DNA of 33,088 nucleotides from an uncultured Lentisphaerota bacterium. GTDB taxonomy: Bacteria > Verrucomicrobiota > Kiritimatiellia > CAIQIC01. Where the stretch lies: positions 1 through 33,088 of the forward strand of contig CAIQIC010000261.1 in the NCBI GenBank assembly GCA_903871765.1, written 5' to 3'. Of the stretch, positions 7,300 to 14,309 are shown piece after piece; position 1 is the first letter of the stretch; each line of letters opens with the position of its first letter. A model generated the notes under the pieces. That model was not told the origin of the DNA. It worked only from the letters and a program-made list of their open reading frames with translations, and ran no database searches. Made by a program: the position numbers and the translations under genes.

Positions 7300-8076
7300 A
7301 TGGCTGGATTTGTCATCAGATACGTCCTGGGCATTGCTGGGGCTTTGAGTGTGGCTGCGTTGGCGGGCGCGGAAGAAAAGGCCGTGCACCCCGCCGCCGG
7401 CGCGCCGCAGATCGCGTCAGCTCAACAGCCCGAGCCCGCGCCCGTTTTTATCCGGCCGGCCGGCCGGCCCCGGGATAAGAAGACGGGCTTATTCATTTTT
7501 CTGCACGGCTCGGGCAGCTCGCCCAGGGAATGCGCCCCGGTGCTCCAGCCCCTGGCGGACGCCTGGCAGGTCTCGCTGTTTCTACCCTGCGGCAGCCGGA
7601 AGTGCGGCATCCGGCCGGATGGCGTGGCGGCGTATGACTGGAACCCCGCCCAGGATGTGCCGGAGGTGTTGAAAGCCATCAAGGCGTTGAAAGGCATCCA
7701 CGCCCAGGGCATCTTCCTGATGGGCTTTTCATCCGGCGCCTACATGTGCTACCCGCTGGCCTTCGAGCAGCCCGGCCTGTTCACCGGGGTCATCGTCTTC
7801 AGCGGCGGCTTGCCCGGGGCCTATCGCGACGGCGGCAAGATTCCTGCCGCCGTCCACCACCCGATGCCCTTTTTTCTCGTGCATGGCGCGCAGGACACCG
7901 GCGTGCCCGTGGCCCGCGCGCTGGAGGCCAGGCAGGCGCTGACCGAAAAAGGTTTCCCGGTCTTTCTGAAAGTCTTTCCCGGAAAGCATTTCCTGCCCGA
8001 CAACGTGTTTGACACCATCAAGGAAGCCGTTGATTGGTTCGACCTCCAACGCAAGACCGGCCAGCCTGCATCCTGA
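7300..8076 (+). CDS. Exported alpha/beta hydrolase (phospholipase/carboxylesterase type)
   Basis: A 258-residue protein with a signal peptide (residues 1-24, ending LAGAEE) and an alpha/beta hydrolase domain. The oxyanion region is FLHGSGS. The nucleophile elbow is GFSSG with Ser144. The acid is Asp199 in HGAQDTGVP and the base His230 in FPGKHFLP. Order and spacing fit the PF02230/esterase D-like group, which cleaves carboxylic esters such as acyl or feruloyl groups. AGGAG lies 10 nt before the ATG at 7300. It is followed after 21 nt by the propeller gene, so the two are probably co-transcribed. The natural ester is not evident. Confidence 0.88.
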   Translation: MAGFVIRYVLGIAGALSVAALAGAEEKAVHPAAGAPQIASAQQPEPAPVFIRPAGRPRDKKTGLFIFLHGSGSSPRECAPVLQPLADAWQVSLFLPCGSRKCGIRPDGVAAYDWNPAQDVPEVLKAIKALKGIHAQGIFLMGFSSGAYMCYPLAFEQPGLFTGVIVFSGGLPGAYRDGGKIPAAVHHPMPFFLVHGAQDTGVPVARALEARQALTEKGFPVFLKVFPGKHFLPDNVFDTIKEAVDWFDLQRKTGQPAS

Positions 8077-8097
8077 GCAAGACCCGTGGCGCCCTGC

Positions 8098-9615
8098 ATG
8101 AAACCACCGATCATCCTGGCTGGTCTGTTGCTGTCGGTCTTCTGGATTTGGGCGGCACTGGCAGCGGAGGAGCCGATCCATTGGGGCGGCGGCGCCAGCC
8201 CGAACATGGTGTCCGCGGCGAGGAACCTGCCGGCCGACCCCGGGGCGGTGACGCCGCTGTGGGAAGTGAAGCTCGGCAACATTCAGTATTCCATACCGAC
8301 CATTGACCGCGGTCGCATCTACGTGGGCGCCAATGATGCCGGCGTGGTACGGCCGGGCTATGAGCCTGCCGGCGGCGGCGTGCTGCTGTGCCTCGAGCAG
8401 ACCACGGGCCGGCTGATCTGGCAGATGCCCAGTCCGCGCAACAGGGATGGCGTCAAGCCGCCGTATCACTTCGACCAGTGGCGCTGCGGCTTCTGTTCCG
8501 GCCCCGTGGTGGACGGCGATCGGGTGTACGCGGTCAGCGGCCGGGGCGAGATCCTGTGCCTCGACCGCGACGGGCAAAGTAACGGCAATGACGGGCCCTT
8601 CCATGACGAACTCGACTACTGGGGGATCACCAACACCGTGGATCGGAAGCTGGGCCCGACGGATGGGGACATCATCTGGAAATACAACCTGCTGACCGAA
8701 CTGGACGTCGCGCCGCACGATGTGTGCGGCAGCACCCTGCTGGTGGTCGGCGACCTGCTCTTCGCCTGCACCTCCAACGGCATTGACAGCCAGCATGAAA
8801 AGGTGCCCCGGCCGCTGGCGCCGACGCTGATCGTGCTCGACAAAAAAACCGGCCGGCTGGTGGCGCGGGACGACGAGCGGATCGGTTTGCGGTGCCTGCA
8901 TGGCAACTGGTCATCGCCCCTGGCCGGGCGGATCAACGGCCGGACCCTGATTTTTTTCGGCGGCGGCGACGGGATCCTCTATGCCTTCGAGCTGCCACGG
9001 CCGGCGGCACCGGCGACGGGCGTGCAAATCCTCAAAAAAGTATGGCAGACCGACGTCAATCCGCCGGATTATCGGATGCGCGACGGCCAGCCGGTGCCGT
9101 ATTCGAAATACAACGCGAACTCGCCCGACGGGCCGAGCGAGATCATCGGCACGCCAGTGTTCCAGAACGGCCGGATTTATGTCGCCATCGGCCAGAGCCC
9201 GCTGCATGGCAACGGGCGCGGGTGCCTGTCCTGCCTGGATGCAGCCACCGGGGCGCTGGTCTGGTCGTCCCAACGGCTGGAGCGCAGCTTGGCGACGCCG
9301 GCGGTGGCCGATGGCCTGCTCTACATTCCCGACAGCACCGGCAACCTCCATTGCTTCGATGCGTCCACCGGCGAGCGCTATTGGGTCCATCCGCTGGGCG
9401 GCCCAACCTGGTGCTCCTCGGCCTTCGTGGCCGACGGCAAGGTGTATGTCGGCACGGAGGCCAGCGTGCTCTGGGTGTTGCAGGCCGGCAAGGAAAAGCA
9501 GGTGCTATCACGCACCCGGCTGCCGTCCAAGCCGATCACGCTGACCGCCGCCGACAACGTCCTCTACATTCCGACCCAGCGCAGCCTGCTCGCCGTACCG
9601 GGACAGGCGAACTGA
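8098..9615 (+). CDS. Exported PQQ-type beta-propeller protein
   Basis: About 505 residues with a signal peptide (IILAGLLLSVFWIWAALAA) and repeated propeller blades. Blade signatures are GGVLLCLEQTTGRLIW, RGEILCLDRDG, LIVLDKKTGRLV, LSCLDAATGALVW and LHCFDASTGERYW, the D..TG..xW pattern of the PQQ-like/quinoprotein repeat. There is no cytochrome domain, and I cannot identify the calcium and PQQ ligands of true alcohol dehydrogenases, so it may be a binding or scaffold protein rather than a dehydrogenase. I chose the ATG at 8098 because the signal starts there; a GTG at 8086 is also in frame. Neither has a strong ribosome site, which suggests translation coupled to the hydrolase gene just upstream. 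Confidence 0.9.
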   Translation: MKPPIILAGLLLSVFWIWAALAAEEPIHWGGGASPNMVSAARNLPADPGAVTPLWEVKLGNIQYSIPTIDRGRIYVGANDAGVVRPGYEPAGGGVLLCLEQTTGRLIWQMPSPRNRDGVKPPYHFDQWRCGFCSGPVVDGDRVYAVSGRGEILCLDRDGQSNGNDGPFHDELDYWGITNTVDRKLGPTDGDIIWKYNLLTELDVAPHDVCGSTLLVVGDLLFACTSNGIDSQHEKVPRPLAPTLIVLDKKTGRLVARDDERIGLRCLHGNWSSPLAGRINGRTLIFFGGGDGILYAFELPRPAAPATGVQILKKVWQTDVNPPDYRMRDGQPVPYSKYNANSPDGPSEIIGTPVFQNGRIYVAIGQSPLHGNGRGCLSCLDAATGALVWSSQRLERSLATPAVADGLLYIPDSTGNLHCFDASTGERYWVHPLGGPTWCSSAFVADGKVYVGTEASVLWVLQAGKEKQVLSRTRLPSKPITLTAADNVLYIPTQRSLLAVPGQAN

Positions 9616-9647
9616 AGGCGGCAAGCTGAAAGCGGAACGATCAGACT

Positions 9648-9675
9648 AAAATCCGTGTAATCCTGAAATCCGTGG
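9648..9675. repeat. Short repeat (second copy of the ATCCGTG family)
   Basis: ATCCGTGTAATCCTGAAATC followed by CGTGG, matching the element at 4371-4398 word for word apart from C/T changes. It lies between the convergent propeller and HEAT genes. The rest of 9616-9819 shows nothing I can name. Confidence 0.55.
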
Positions 9676-9819
9676 ACGTAATCGGGGCTTGGCGGAGTGG
9701 CTAGGTCTGGCCGTCTTGTCCGCTGCGCCTCTCAGGTGCGGAAATTCCACACGTGGAACTCACGGACGTAACCGGCGCCGCGCGCGCGGACCGTCTGGCG
9801 CTCGAACGCAGGCGGCGCT

Positions 9820-10566
9820 TCATCCGCAGTTCTTGAGGCCCCGTTCCACAGCGGACCGGACCAGCCGGGAAGGATTGTTTTTCAGGAGCCGTTCATAGAC
9901 GGCACGGGCGTCACGCTTTTGGCCGGCGGCGAGCAGTTGCTCGGCGCAGGCCAGCAGGGCGTCGGCGATCGCTACCTGGGTTCCGGGCGCGGGTTTCGCG
10001 GCCGCGAGGGCCTGGCTCGCCGCCGGCGTGCCGATGTCGCCCAGGGCGCAGGCGGCGGCCCGGGCCACGGCGGCATCCGGGTCGGTCAGCAGGGTACTCA
10101 ACTGCGGGACCGTGCCACTGCGGTCGGCGCCCCGGAAAAATCCGAACACGCCCCCCGCCGGGGTCGCTGCGGCATCGGCGCCGCGGACGCCGAGCGAGGC
10201 GATGATGCCGATCTTGAGCTTACCGCTGACCTTCGGGAGCTGCGCGCAGAGGGCCGCGCCGGCCTCCGGATCCGGGATGCGTTCGAGGGCATAGCGGGCC
10301 ATATGGGAGAGCTGCTCGTTCGGCAGCAGCGCCGCCAAGGCCGGTACTGCCGCAGCAGTACCGACGGTTTTGAGCGCGCGACACACCGCGTCCTTGGCGG
10401 CGCGGGAGGCGGCGCTGTTGAGCGCCGCGATCAGGCGGGCTTCGAGGTCCTTGCGGCCCGCGGCATCGTTGTGGGTCGCCACGATCGCGTCGTCAATCGG
10501 CTGGAGGACTTTGGGATCCATTCCCCAATCGTAGGTTTTCAGTGCTTCAAAGGCTTGGTCTAACAT
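9820..10566 (-). CDS. HEAT-repeat protein
   Basis: A 248-residue, alanine-rich, all-helical protein with no signal peptide. Several HEAT-type helix pairs are visible, for example DAVCRALKTVGTAAAVPALAALL, HMARYALERIPDPEAGAAL and AAVARAAACALGDIGTPAASQAL. The C-terminal segment (LLACAEQLLAAGQKRDARAVYERLL) looks more like a TPR helix pair. HEAT proteins bind other proteins; there is no catalytic motif. The ATG at 10566 has AAGGA 9 nt upstream. It begins 55 nt after an oxidoreductase gene on the same strand. An oxidoreductase followed by a HEAT gene is an arrangement I associate with PVC genomes, so the two probably form an operon. How a cytosolic HEAT protein would serve an exported enzyme is unclear. 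Confidence 0.85.
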   Translation of the reverse strand: MLDQAFEALKTYDWGMDPKVLQPIDDAIVATHNDAAGRKDLEARLIAALNSAASRAAKDAVCRALKTVGTAAAVPALAALLPNEQLSHMARYALERIPDPEAGAALCAQLPKVSGKLKIGIIASLGVRGADAAATPAGGVFGFFRGADRSGTVPQLSTLLTDPDAAVARAAACALGDIGTPAASQALAAAKPAPGTQVAIADALLACAEQLLAAGQKRDARAVYERLLKNNPSRLVRSAVERGLKNCG

Positions 10567-10621
10567 GGCATGATTCCTTTCTAAATAATTTCGGATGGTT
10601 GTTGATCGAACGCCGGCCGCC

Positions 10622-11848
10622 TCACAGTTGCCACGGTTCGCGGCGGGCGCGGTCGAGGAAGCGGTTCGCTTCCGCGTCGCCGATGAACTGTTGTTTCGCC
10701 GCATCCCACTTCAGCGAGCGGCCCAGCGCGTAGGCGATGATCCCGAGGTGGCACACGGCCATGGTATTGACGGCCAGCTCGATGTCGCGGAACGGCCGTT
10801 CGCGCGTTTTGACGCAATGCAGGAAGTCGGCACAGATCCCGCCCTTCGCCTTGTACTGCGGGACCGGTTTCGGCTCACGCTTTTCGCCCGGCGTGCCCTC
10901 GACCTGCATATTACCCCGGCCCGGCTTGTTGTGCGTCAACTCGATGCCGTTGGGGTATTTGTAGGACAGGTATTTTTTATCGCCTTCCACCACATAGTTC
11001 ACTTCCGTCGGCTGCAGTTCCCGCACGTCCACGGCAAACGTGGCGCCGCCGAAATGGTGGGCGCCCCAGTCGGTCATGCCGCCGCCGGAGTAGTCGCTGT
11101 AGGAGCGCCAACTGCCGCCGCTGGTCGAGAAATTGCCGTCGCACCGCTGGGGGTTGTAGGGCGCCCAGGGCGCGGGCCCCAGCCACATGTCCCAGTCCAT
11201 GTCCGCGGGGCAGTTCTCGGCAGGCAGGTTGCAGGGCTGGGAGAGCGGGCCGACTTCGACGTTGATCGTCTTGATCGGGCCCAACTCGCCGCCCCAGCAT
11301 GGGCGGACGATGCCGCGGTAATCCTCGAGGACGCGCTGGCTGCCGCCGGACACCACGCGGCCATAGCGGCGCGCGGCTGCGACGACCAGCGCACCCTCGC
11401 GCAGGGTCCGCGTCTCCGGTTTCTGGCAAAACACGTCCTTGCCGGCGCGGCACGCCTCGACGATCATGATCGCATGCCAATGGTCCGGCGTAGCGATGTG
11501 CACCGCGTCAAGGTCTTTGTGAGCGAGCAGGTCCCGGAAGTCGCCGTAGGCCTTGCAGTCGGTGTTGCCGTAATGCTGGTCCACGTTGCTCTTGGCGCCG
11601 TTGCAGACGTTCTTGCGGACGTCACACACGGCCACGTATTGCACGGCCGGGTTGTTGACGAAGGCGCCGAGGTCGCCCCCGCCCATGTTGCCGATGCCGA
11701 TGCCGCCCATCACGATGCGCTCGCTGGGCGGCGGGGTCGTGGCGTCGCCGCGGGCTGACGACGGAATGATGGTGGGAAAGCCCATGGCGACCGTTGCCAA
11801 GCCGGTGGCTTTCAGGAATGTTCGGCGCGTGGTCTTGTACTCGTTCAT
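10622..11848 (-). CDS. Gfo/Idh/MocA family oxidoreductase with Tat-type signal
   Basis: A 408-residue protein. The start at 11848 gives MNEYKTTRRTFLKATGLATV, a clear twin-arginine signal (TRRTFLK), with AGGA 9 nt upstream; longer starts add nothing signal-like. The Rossmann part is MGGIGIGNMGGG (less canonical than GxGxxG), then VQYVAVCDVR and DAVHIATPDHWHA. The usual Glu-Lys-Pro is Gln-Lys-Pro here (FCQKPETRT, residues 142-144); Lys is kept, and the Glu to Gln variant occurs in some PVC relatives. The C-terminal domain has GGGMTDWGAHHFGGA, where the His pair corresponds to the substrate or metal site. Probable periplasmic sugar-modifying oxidoreductase, substrate unknown. The leader at 11849-12099 has a T10 run at 11961-11970. 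Confidence 0.91.
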   Translation of the reverse strand: MNEYKTTRRTFLKATGLATVAMGFPTIIPSSARGDATTPPPSERIVMGGIGIGNMGGGDLGAFVNNPAVQYVAVCDVRKNVCNGAKSNVDQHYGNTDCKAYGDFRDLLAHKDLDAVHIATPDHWHAIMIVEACRAGKDVFCQKPETRTLREGALVVAAARRYGRVVSGGSQRVLEDYRGIVRPCWGGELGPIKTINVEVGPLSQPCNLPAENCPADMDWDMWLGPAPWAPYNPQRCDGNFSTSGGSWRSYSDYSGGGMTDWGAHHFGGATFAVDVRELQPTEVNYVVEGDKKYLSYKYPNGIELTHNKPGRGNMQVEGTPGEKREPKPVPQYKAKGGICADFLHCVKTRERPFRDIELAVNTMAVCHLGIIAYALGRSLKWDAAKQQFIGDAEANRFLDRARREPWQL

Positions 11849-11991
11849 CAGGATCATCCTTTCTTGTTCAGTGCCTGCATCCCCATGCAGCACGACCGTT
11901 GCGCCCTTCTTATAGCCGGAATGCCCGGCTGGCGCGAACTATAAATACGTCGCCCGCCTGTTTTTTTTTTGGCGCCTGCGGCGGATCAGAA

Positions 11992-12009
11992 ACTACCCCA
12001 GGCCCGACT
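11992..12009. repeat. 18-nt element, inverted copy of 2539-2556
   Basis: ACTACCCCAGGCCCGACT, the exact reverse complement of 2539-2556. Both copies lie in leader regions of - strand genes for exported proteins (the oxidoreductase here and the thioredoxin-like gene there). Could be a shared regulatory site or a dispersed repeat. Confidence 0.5.
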
Positions 12010-12099
12010 TGAGCCGTCGCCCGCGGCGGACGCCGGCAGCGCGGCCGCGGCCAAAACCACCACCAGGCGCGCAAGCCATCGCCAAGAAATATGCTTCAC

Positions 12100-12176
12100 C
12101 TGTACCCGGCTGCTGTCGGCGCCGCCGAGGCCCCAGAGCACCAACACCGACCGGCGCAATCCCGCCGCTTGGACCC
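12100..12176 (-). pseudogene. Fragment of a radical SAM gene (left piece)
   Basis: On the - strand this reads QAAGLRRSVLVLWGLGGADSSRVQ. It lines up with QQAGLRLSVMILLGLGGVEHTRAH of the intact radical SAM protein at 4545-5420. Nothing before or after in this frame matches, so it is a remnant of about 25 codons. The first 56 nt (12121-12176) are about 86 percent identical by hand alignment to 13339-13394, in the same orientation, on the other side of the BspA-type gene. Confidence 0.55.
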
Positions 12177-12412
12177 CCGGATGCCCGCAGACCCTGTCGC
12201 GACTGATGGATGAGCAGTTCAGCGCGCTATACGCCAATGGGCGCGGGGGACCGGCCCGGCGGATGGCGGGGGCGGCAGCGGCAAGGGGACTACCCCTCCC
12301 CCCGCATGGGGATTTATTATGCATCCGATTTATTCTTGTTATTCAAGTCGCCGGGTAGACAATGACACAAATCGCGTGAAAATCAGAGATGGGCCGGAAA
12401 AGCTGGCGGAAC

Positions 12413-13330
12413 ATGAAAAACAAGAAACACGGTGTCGCGTGTTTAAAAACTGCCTGCGCCATGCGGATCCTGCCGCTACTGCTGCTGCTGGCGCTGTCCG
12501 CCGCGGTGCAAGCCGAGGATTATACCTACACGACAAATTCCGATAATACGATCACCATCACGAGCTACACCGGCACCAACGGTGCGGTGACCATCCCCAG
12601 CACGCTCGATGGCCTGCCCGTCACCAGCATCGGGGACGGGGCGTTCTTTAAACGCGCCAACCTGACCAGCGTCACGATCCCCAACAGCGTCACCAGCATC
12701 GGAATATCCGCGTTCTTCATGTGCACCAGCCTGACCAGCGTCACAATCGGCAACAGCGTCACCAGCCTCGGGGATCGGGCGTTCAGCACGTGCAGCAGCC
12801 TGACCAGCATCACAATCGGCAACAGCGTCACCAGCCTCGGGGTGCAGGCGTTCAATCAATGCAGCATCCTGACCAGCGTCACGATCCCCAGCAGCGTCAC
12901 CAGCATCGGGAACCAAGCGTTCTATTTATGCGCCGCCCTGACTGGAGCCTATTTCAAGGGGAACGCCCCCAGCGTTGGTTCGGATGTATTCGTCTTTGAC
13001 AACAATGTAACCGTCTATTACTTGCCGGGAACCACGGGTTGGCCAACACCACCACCAGCGCTCTTTGGCGGTAGGCCGACCGCGCTATGGGCGCTTCCGT
13101 ACCCGCTGATCCTAAACAACGGTCAGGGCTTCGACGTGCAAACCAACGGATTCGCTTTCATCATATCCTGGGCAACAAACATCTCCGTTGTGGTGGAAGC
13201 CTGCACGGACCTAGTCAATCCCGATTGGTCTCCGGTGGCAACCAACACCCTCACCGGCGGCTCGTCCTATTTCAGCGATCCGGACTGGACGAATTACCCC
13301 AGCCGTTTCTACCGCCTCCGTTCGCCGTAA
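12413..13330 (+). CDS. BspA-type leucine-rich repeat surface protein
   Basis: About 305 residues. A signal peptide (MRILPLLLLLALSAAVQAED) sits after a short basic lead; the ATG at 12413 is my choice, with 12461 and 12389 as alternatives. Five 23-residue repeats of the LRR_5/BspA type follow (VTSIGDGAF....LTSVTIPNS), a partial sixth ending in GAYFKGNAPSVGSDVF, and the usual VTVYYLPGTTGW strand. After a linker comes a C-terminal domain ending PSRFYRLRSP. The last 60 residues (ISVVVEACTDLVNPDWSPVATN) resemble a beta-sandwich found at the end of many secreted PVC proteins. BspA-like repeats bind host or matrix proteins in oral bacteria; in free-living PVC bacteria the ligand is unknown. Flanked on both sides by pieces of one radical SAM gene. 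Confidence 0.9.
   Translation: MKNKKHGVACLKTACAMRILPLLLLLALSAAVQAEDYTYTTNSDNTITITSYTGTNGAVTIPSTLDGLPVTSIGDGAFFKRANLTSVTIPNSVTSIGISAFFMCTSLTSVTIGNSVTSLGDRAFSTCSSLTSITIGNSVTSLGVQAFNQCSILTSVTIPSSVTSIGNQAFYLCAALTGAYFKGNAPSVGSDVFVFDNNVTVYYLPGTTGWPTPPPALFGGRPTALWALPYPLILNNGQGFDVQTNGFAFIISWATNISVVVEACTDLVNPDWSPVATNTLTGGSSYFSDPDWTNYPSRFYRLRSP
12620..12964 (+). repeat. 69-bp in-frame tandem repeats
   Basis: Five units start at 12620, 12689, 12758, 12827 and 12896 with GTCACCAGC, exactly 69 bp apart, encoding the 23-residue leucine-rich repeats. The middle units are nearly identical at the DNA level, so unit number could change by slippage or recombination. Confidence 0.9.
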
Positions 13331-13332
13331 AG

Positions 13333-13490
13333 GCCGGCGCCGCCGAGGGCCAGGAGCACCAGCACCGACTGGCGCAACCCCGCCGCCTGGGCCCGGACGG
13401 CCACGGCGACCATGGGCTGCGCCGTCGCCCCCCGGCGGCAGCGCTGCAGGAACTTTTCGTCCCCGGTCTCCAGCCCTGCATGCACGAAAA
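13333..13490 (-). pseudogene. Fragment of a radical SAM gene (right piece)
   Basis: The - strand frame reads VFVHAGLETGDEKFLQRC and then AQAAGLRQSVLVLLALGGAG. It matches the block LYLGLESGDEEILRRV...AQQAGLRLSVMILLGLGG of the intact paralogue at 4545-5420. The cysteine motif and both ends of the protein are absent. It begins directly at the 3' end of the truncated Mut7-C gene and stops 3 nt from the BspA-type stop codon. This piece and the one at 12100 share about 20 residues, so they are two overlapping copies rather than two halves cut cleanly. Confidence 0.7.
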
Positions 13491-13492
13491 CA

Positions 13493-13816
13493 TTAGGGAA
13501 ACAGCGTGGTTTTGCGGGAAGCGCGGTCGCCACCCAAGATGCGTTCCAGCTTGCAACTGAGCCGTGGATAGTGCGCGCCACGCCAGTAGACTTTTCCGCA
13601 GTCACGGCACCGTTGATACTCTTCGTAAGCAAAGCCCACCGACCGGCCATTAATAATGATCAGGTCAACTTCGGTATGCGGTACCCCTAGCGCTTCGATG
13701 GAATCCTTGACGGCCGGATGCGCCGTAAAAATATAAGGGATGTCCCGCTTTCGCTGGTGGCGCGGCAGAAAGTCATTTAATTCCTCGTAAAACCGAAACT
13801 GGGCGCATTGTTCCAT
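13493..13816 (-). CDS. Mut7-C family protein lacking its nuclease core
   Basis: 107 residues. The first 70 match the N-terminal ubiquitin-like domain of Mut7-C proteins (RFYEELNDFLPRHQRKRDI, HPAVKDSIEALGVPHTEVDL, INGRSVGFAY). In the family this is followed by a PIN-like Mut7-C RNase domain of about 80-100 residues with acidic catalytic residues, and then a zinc ribbon. Here the reading frame jumps from GFAY straight to EEYQRCRDCGKVYWRGAHYPRL, the second half of the zinc ribbon. The nuclease domain and the first Cys pair are missing, yet the frame is preserved. The last residues after LERIL run into unrelated sequence. It may be an in-frame deletion relic or a small protein keeping the ubiquitin-like fold. 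No strong ribosome site is seen at 13816. It cannot be an active nuclease. Confidence 0.72.
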   Translation of the reverse strand: MEQCAQFRFYEELNDFLPRHQRKRDIPYIFTAHPAVKDSIEALGVPHTEVDLIIINGRSVGFAYEEYQRCRDCGKVYWRGAHYPRLSCKLERILGGDRASRKTTLFP

Positions 13817-13823
13817 TTCATCT

Positions 13824-14082
13824 TTTTCGCCATGTTACCACAAGCGCCGCATCGAGATCGCGCCGTATAGGACATCCTAGAACGTCGCACTTTCCTGCTT
13901 CCATACGCTGAGCGTCTTTTGAGGCCTGCCGCCGCGTGAGCTTGGCACAACGCGGCCGGGTTGGTTCAAGGTTTCCGGTTTTCCGCCATGTCATCATAAG
14001 GGCCGCGTCGAGATCGCGCCTTACAGGGCAGGCTAGAGCGTCGTTCTTTTCTGCTTTCATACGCAGAGCGCCTTTGGGGGTC
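13824..14082. repeat. Two-copy tandem repeat, about 100 bp every 155 bp
   Basis: Unit one 13824-13925 and unit two 13980-14082 are about three-quarters identical by eye, starting TTTCGCCATG and TTTCCGCCATG and sharing GTCGAGATCGCGCC-like cores. On the - strand they stay open as one frame, giving DALACPVRRDLDAALMMTWRK and DVLGCPIRRDLDAALVVTWRK. I do not recognise the peptide. The - strand frame overlaps the leader of the Mut7-C remnant. The rest of 14083-14309 is probably the promoter region of the fucosidase gene. Confidence 0.7.
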
Positions 14083-14309
14083 GGACGCGTCCCGAGGCCG
14101 CTTTCCGTCGCCGTCCTGATCGAGCCGCCGGGTAACCCCACATGCCGCCGGACCGTTTACACTCCAGTAGAAGCAAGTTTCGTGCCTTGCTCCAGGGCAT
14201 AACGCCCATGCTATCGGTCTTCACTTGGGACCGGACGTATCATCTGACGCTTGGACTCAGGGCTTTGAGTTGATAATGTATGCGGCGGCTGAAATGAAAG
14301 GAATCACAC

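Noticed and set aside
9688-9770. tRNA-Ser-like string (GGCGGAGTGGCTAG and a T-arm-like ATTCCACACGTGGAA)
   Set aside because: No acceptor stem pairs and the anticodon arm cannot be formed.
11961-11970. T10 run as a rho-independent terminator
   Set aside because: No stable hairpin directly precedes it on the + strand, and no + strand gene ends there.
12100-12176. PEP-CTERM sorting signal on the - strand (AAGLRRSVLVLWGLGG)
   Set aside because: The peptide aligns better with an internal block of the intact radical SAM protein, and no PEP motif precedes it.
12620-12964. Regular repeats as a possible CRISPR array
   Set aside because: The period is exactly 69 bp and in frame, with no unique spacers; the repeats encode leucine-rich repeats.
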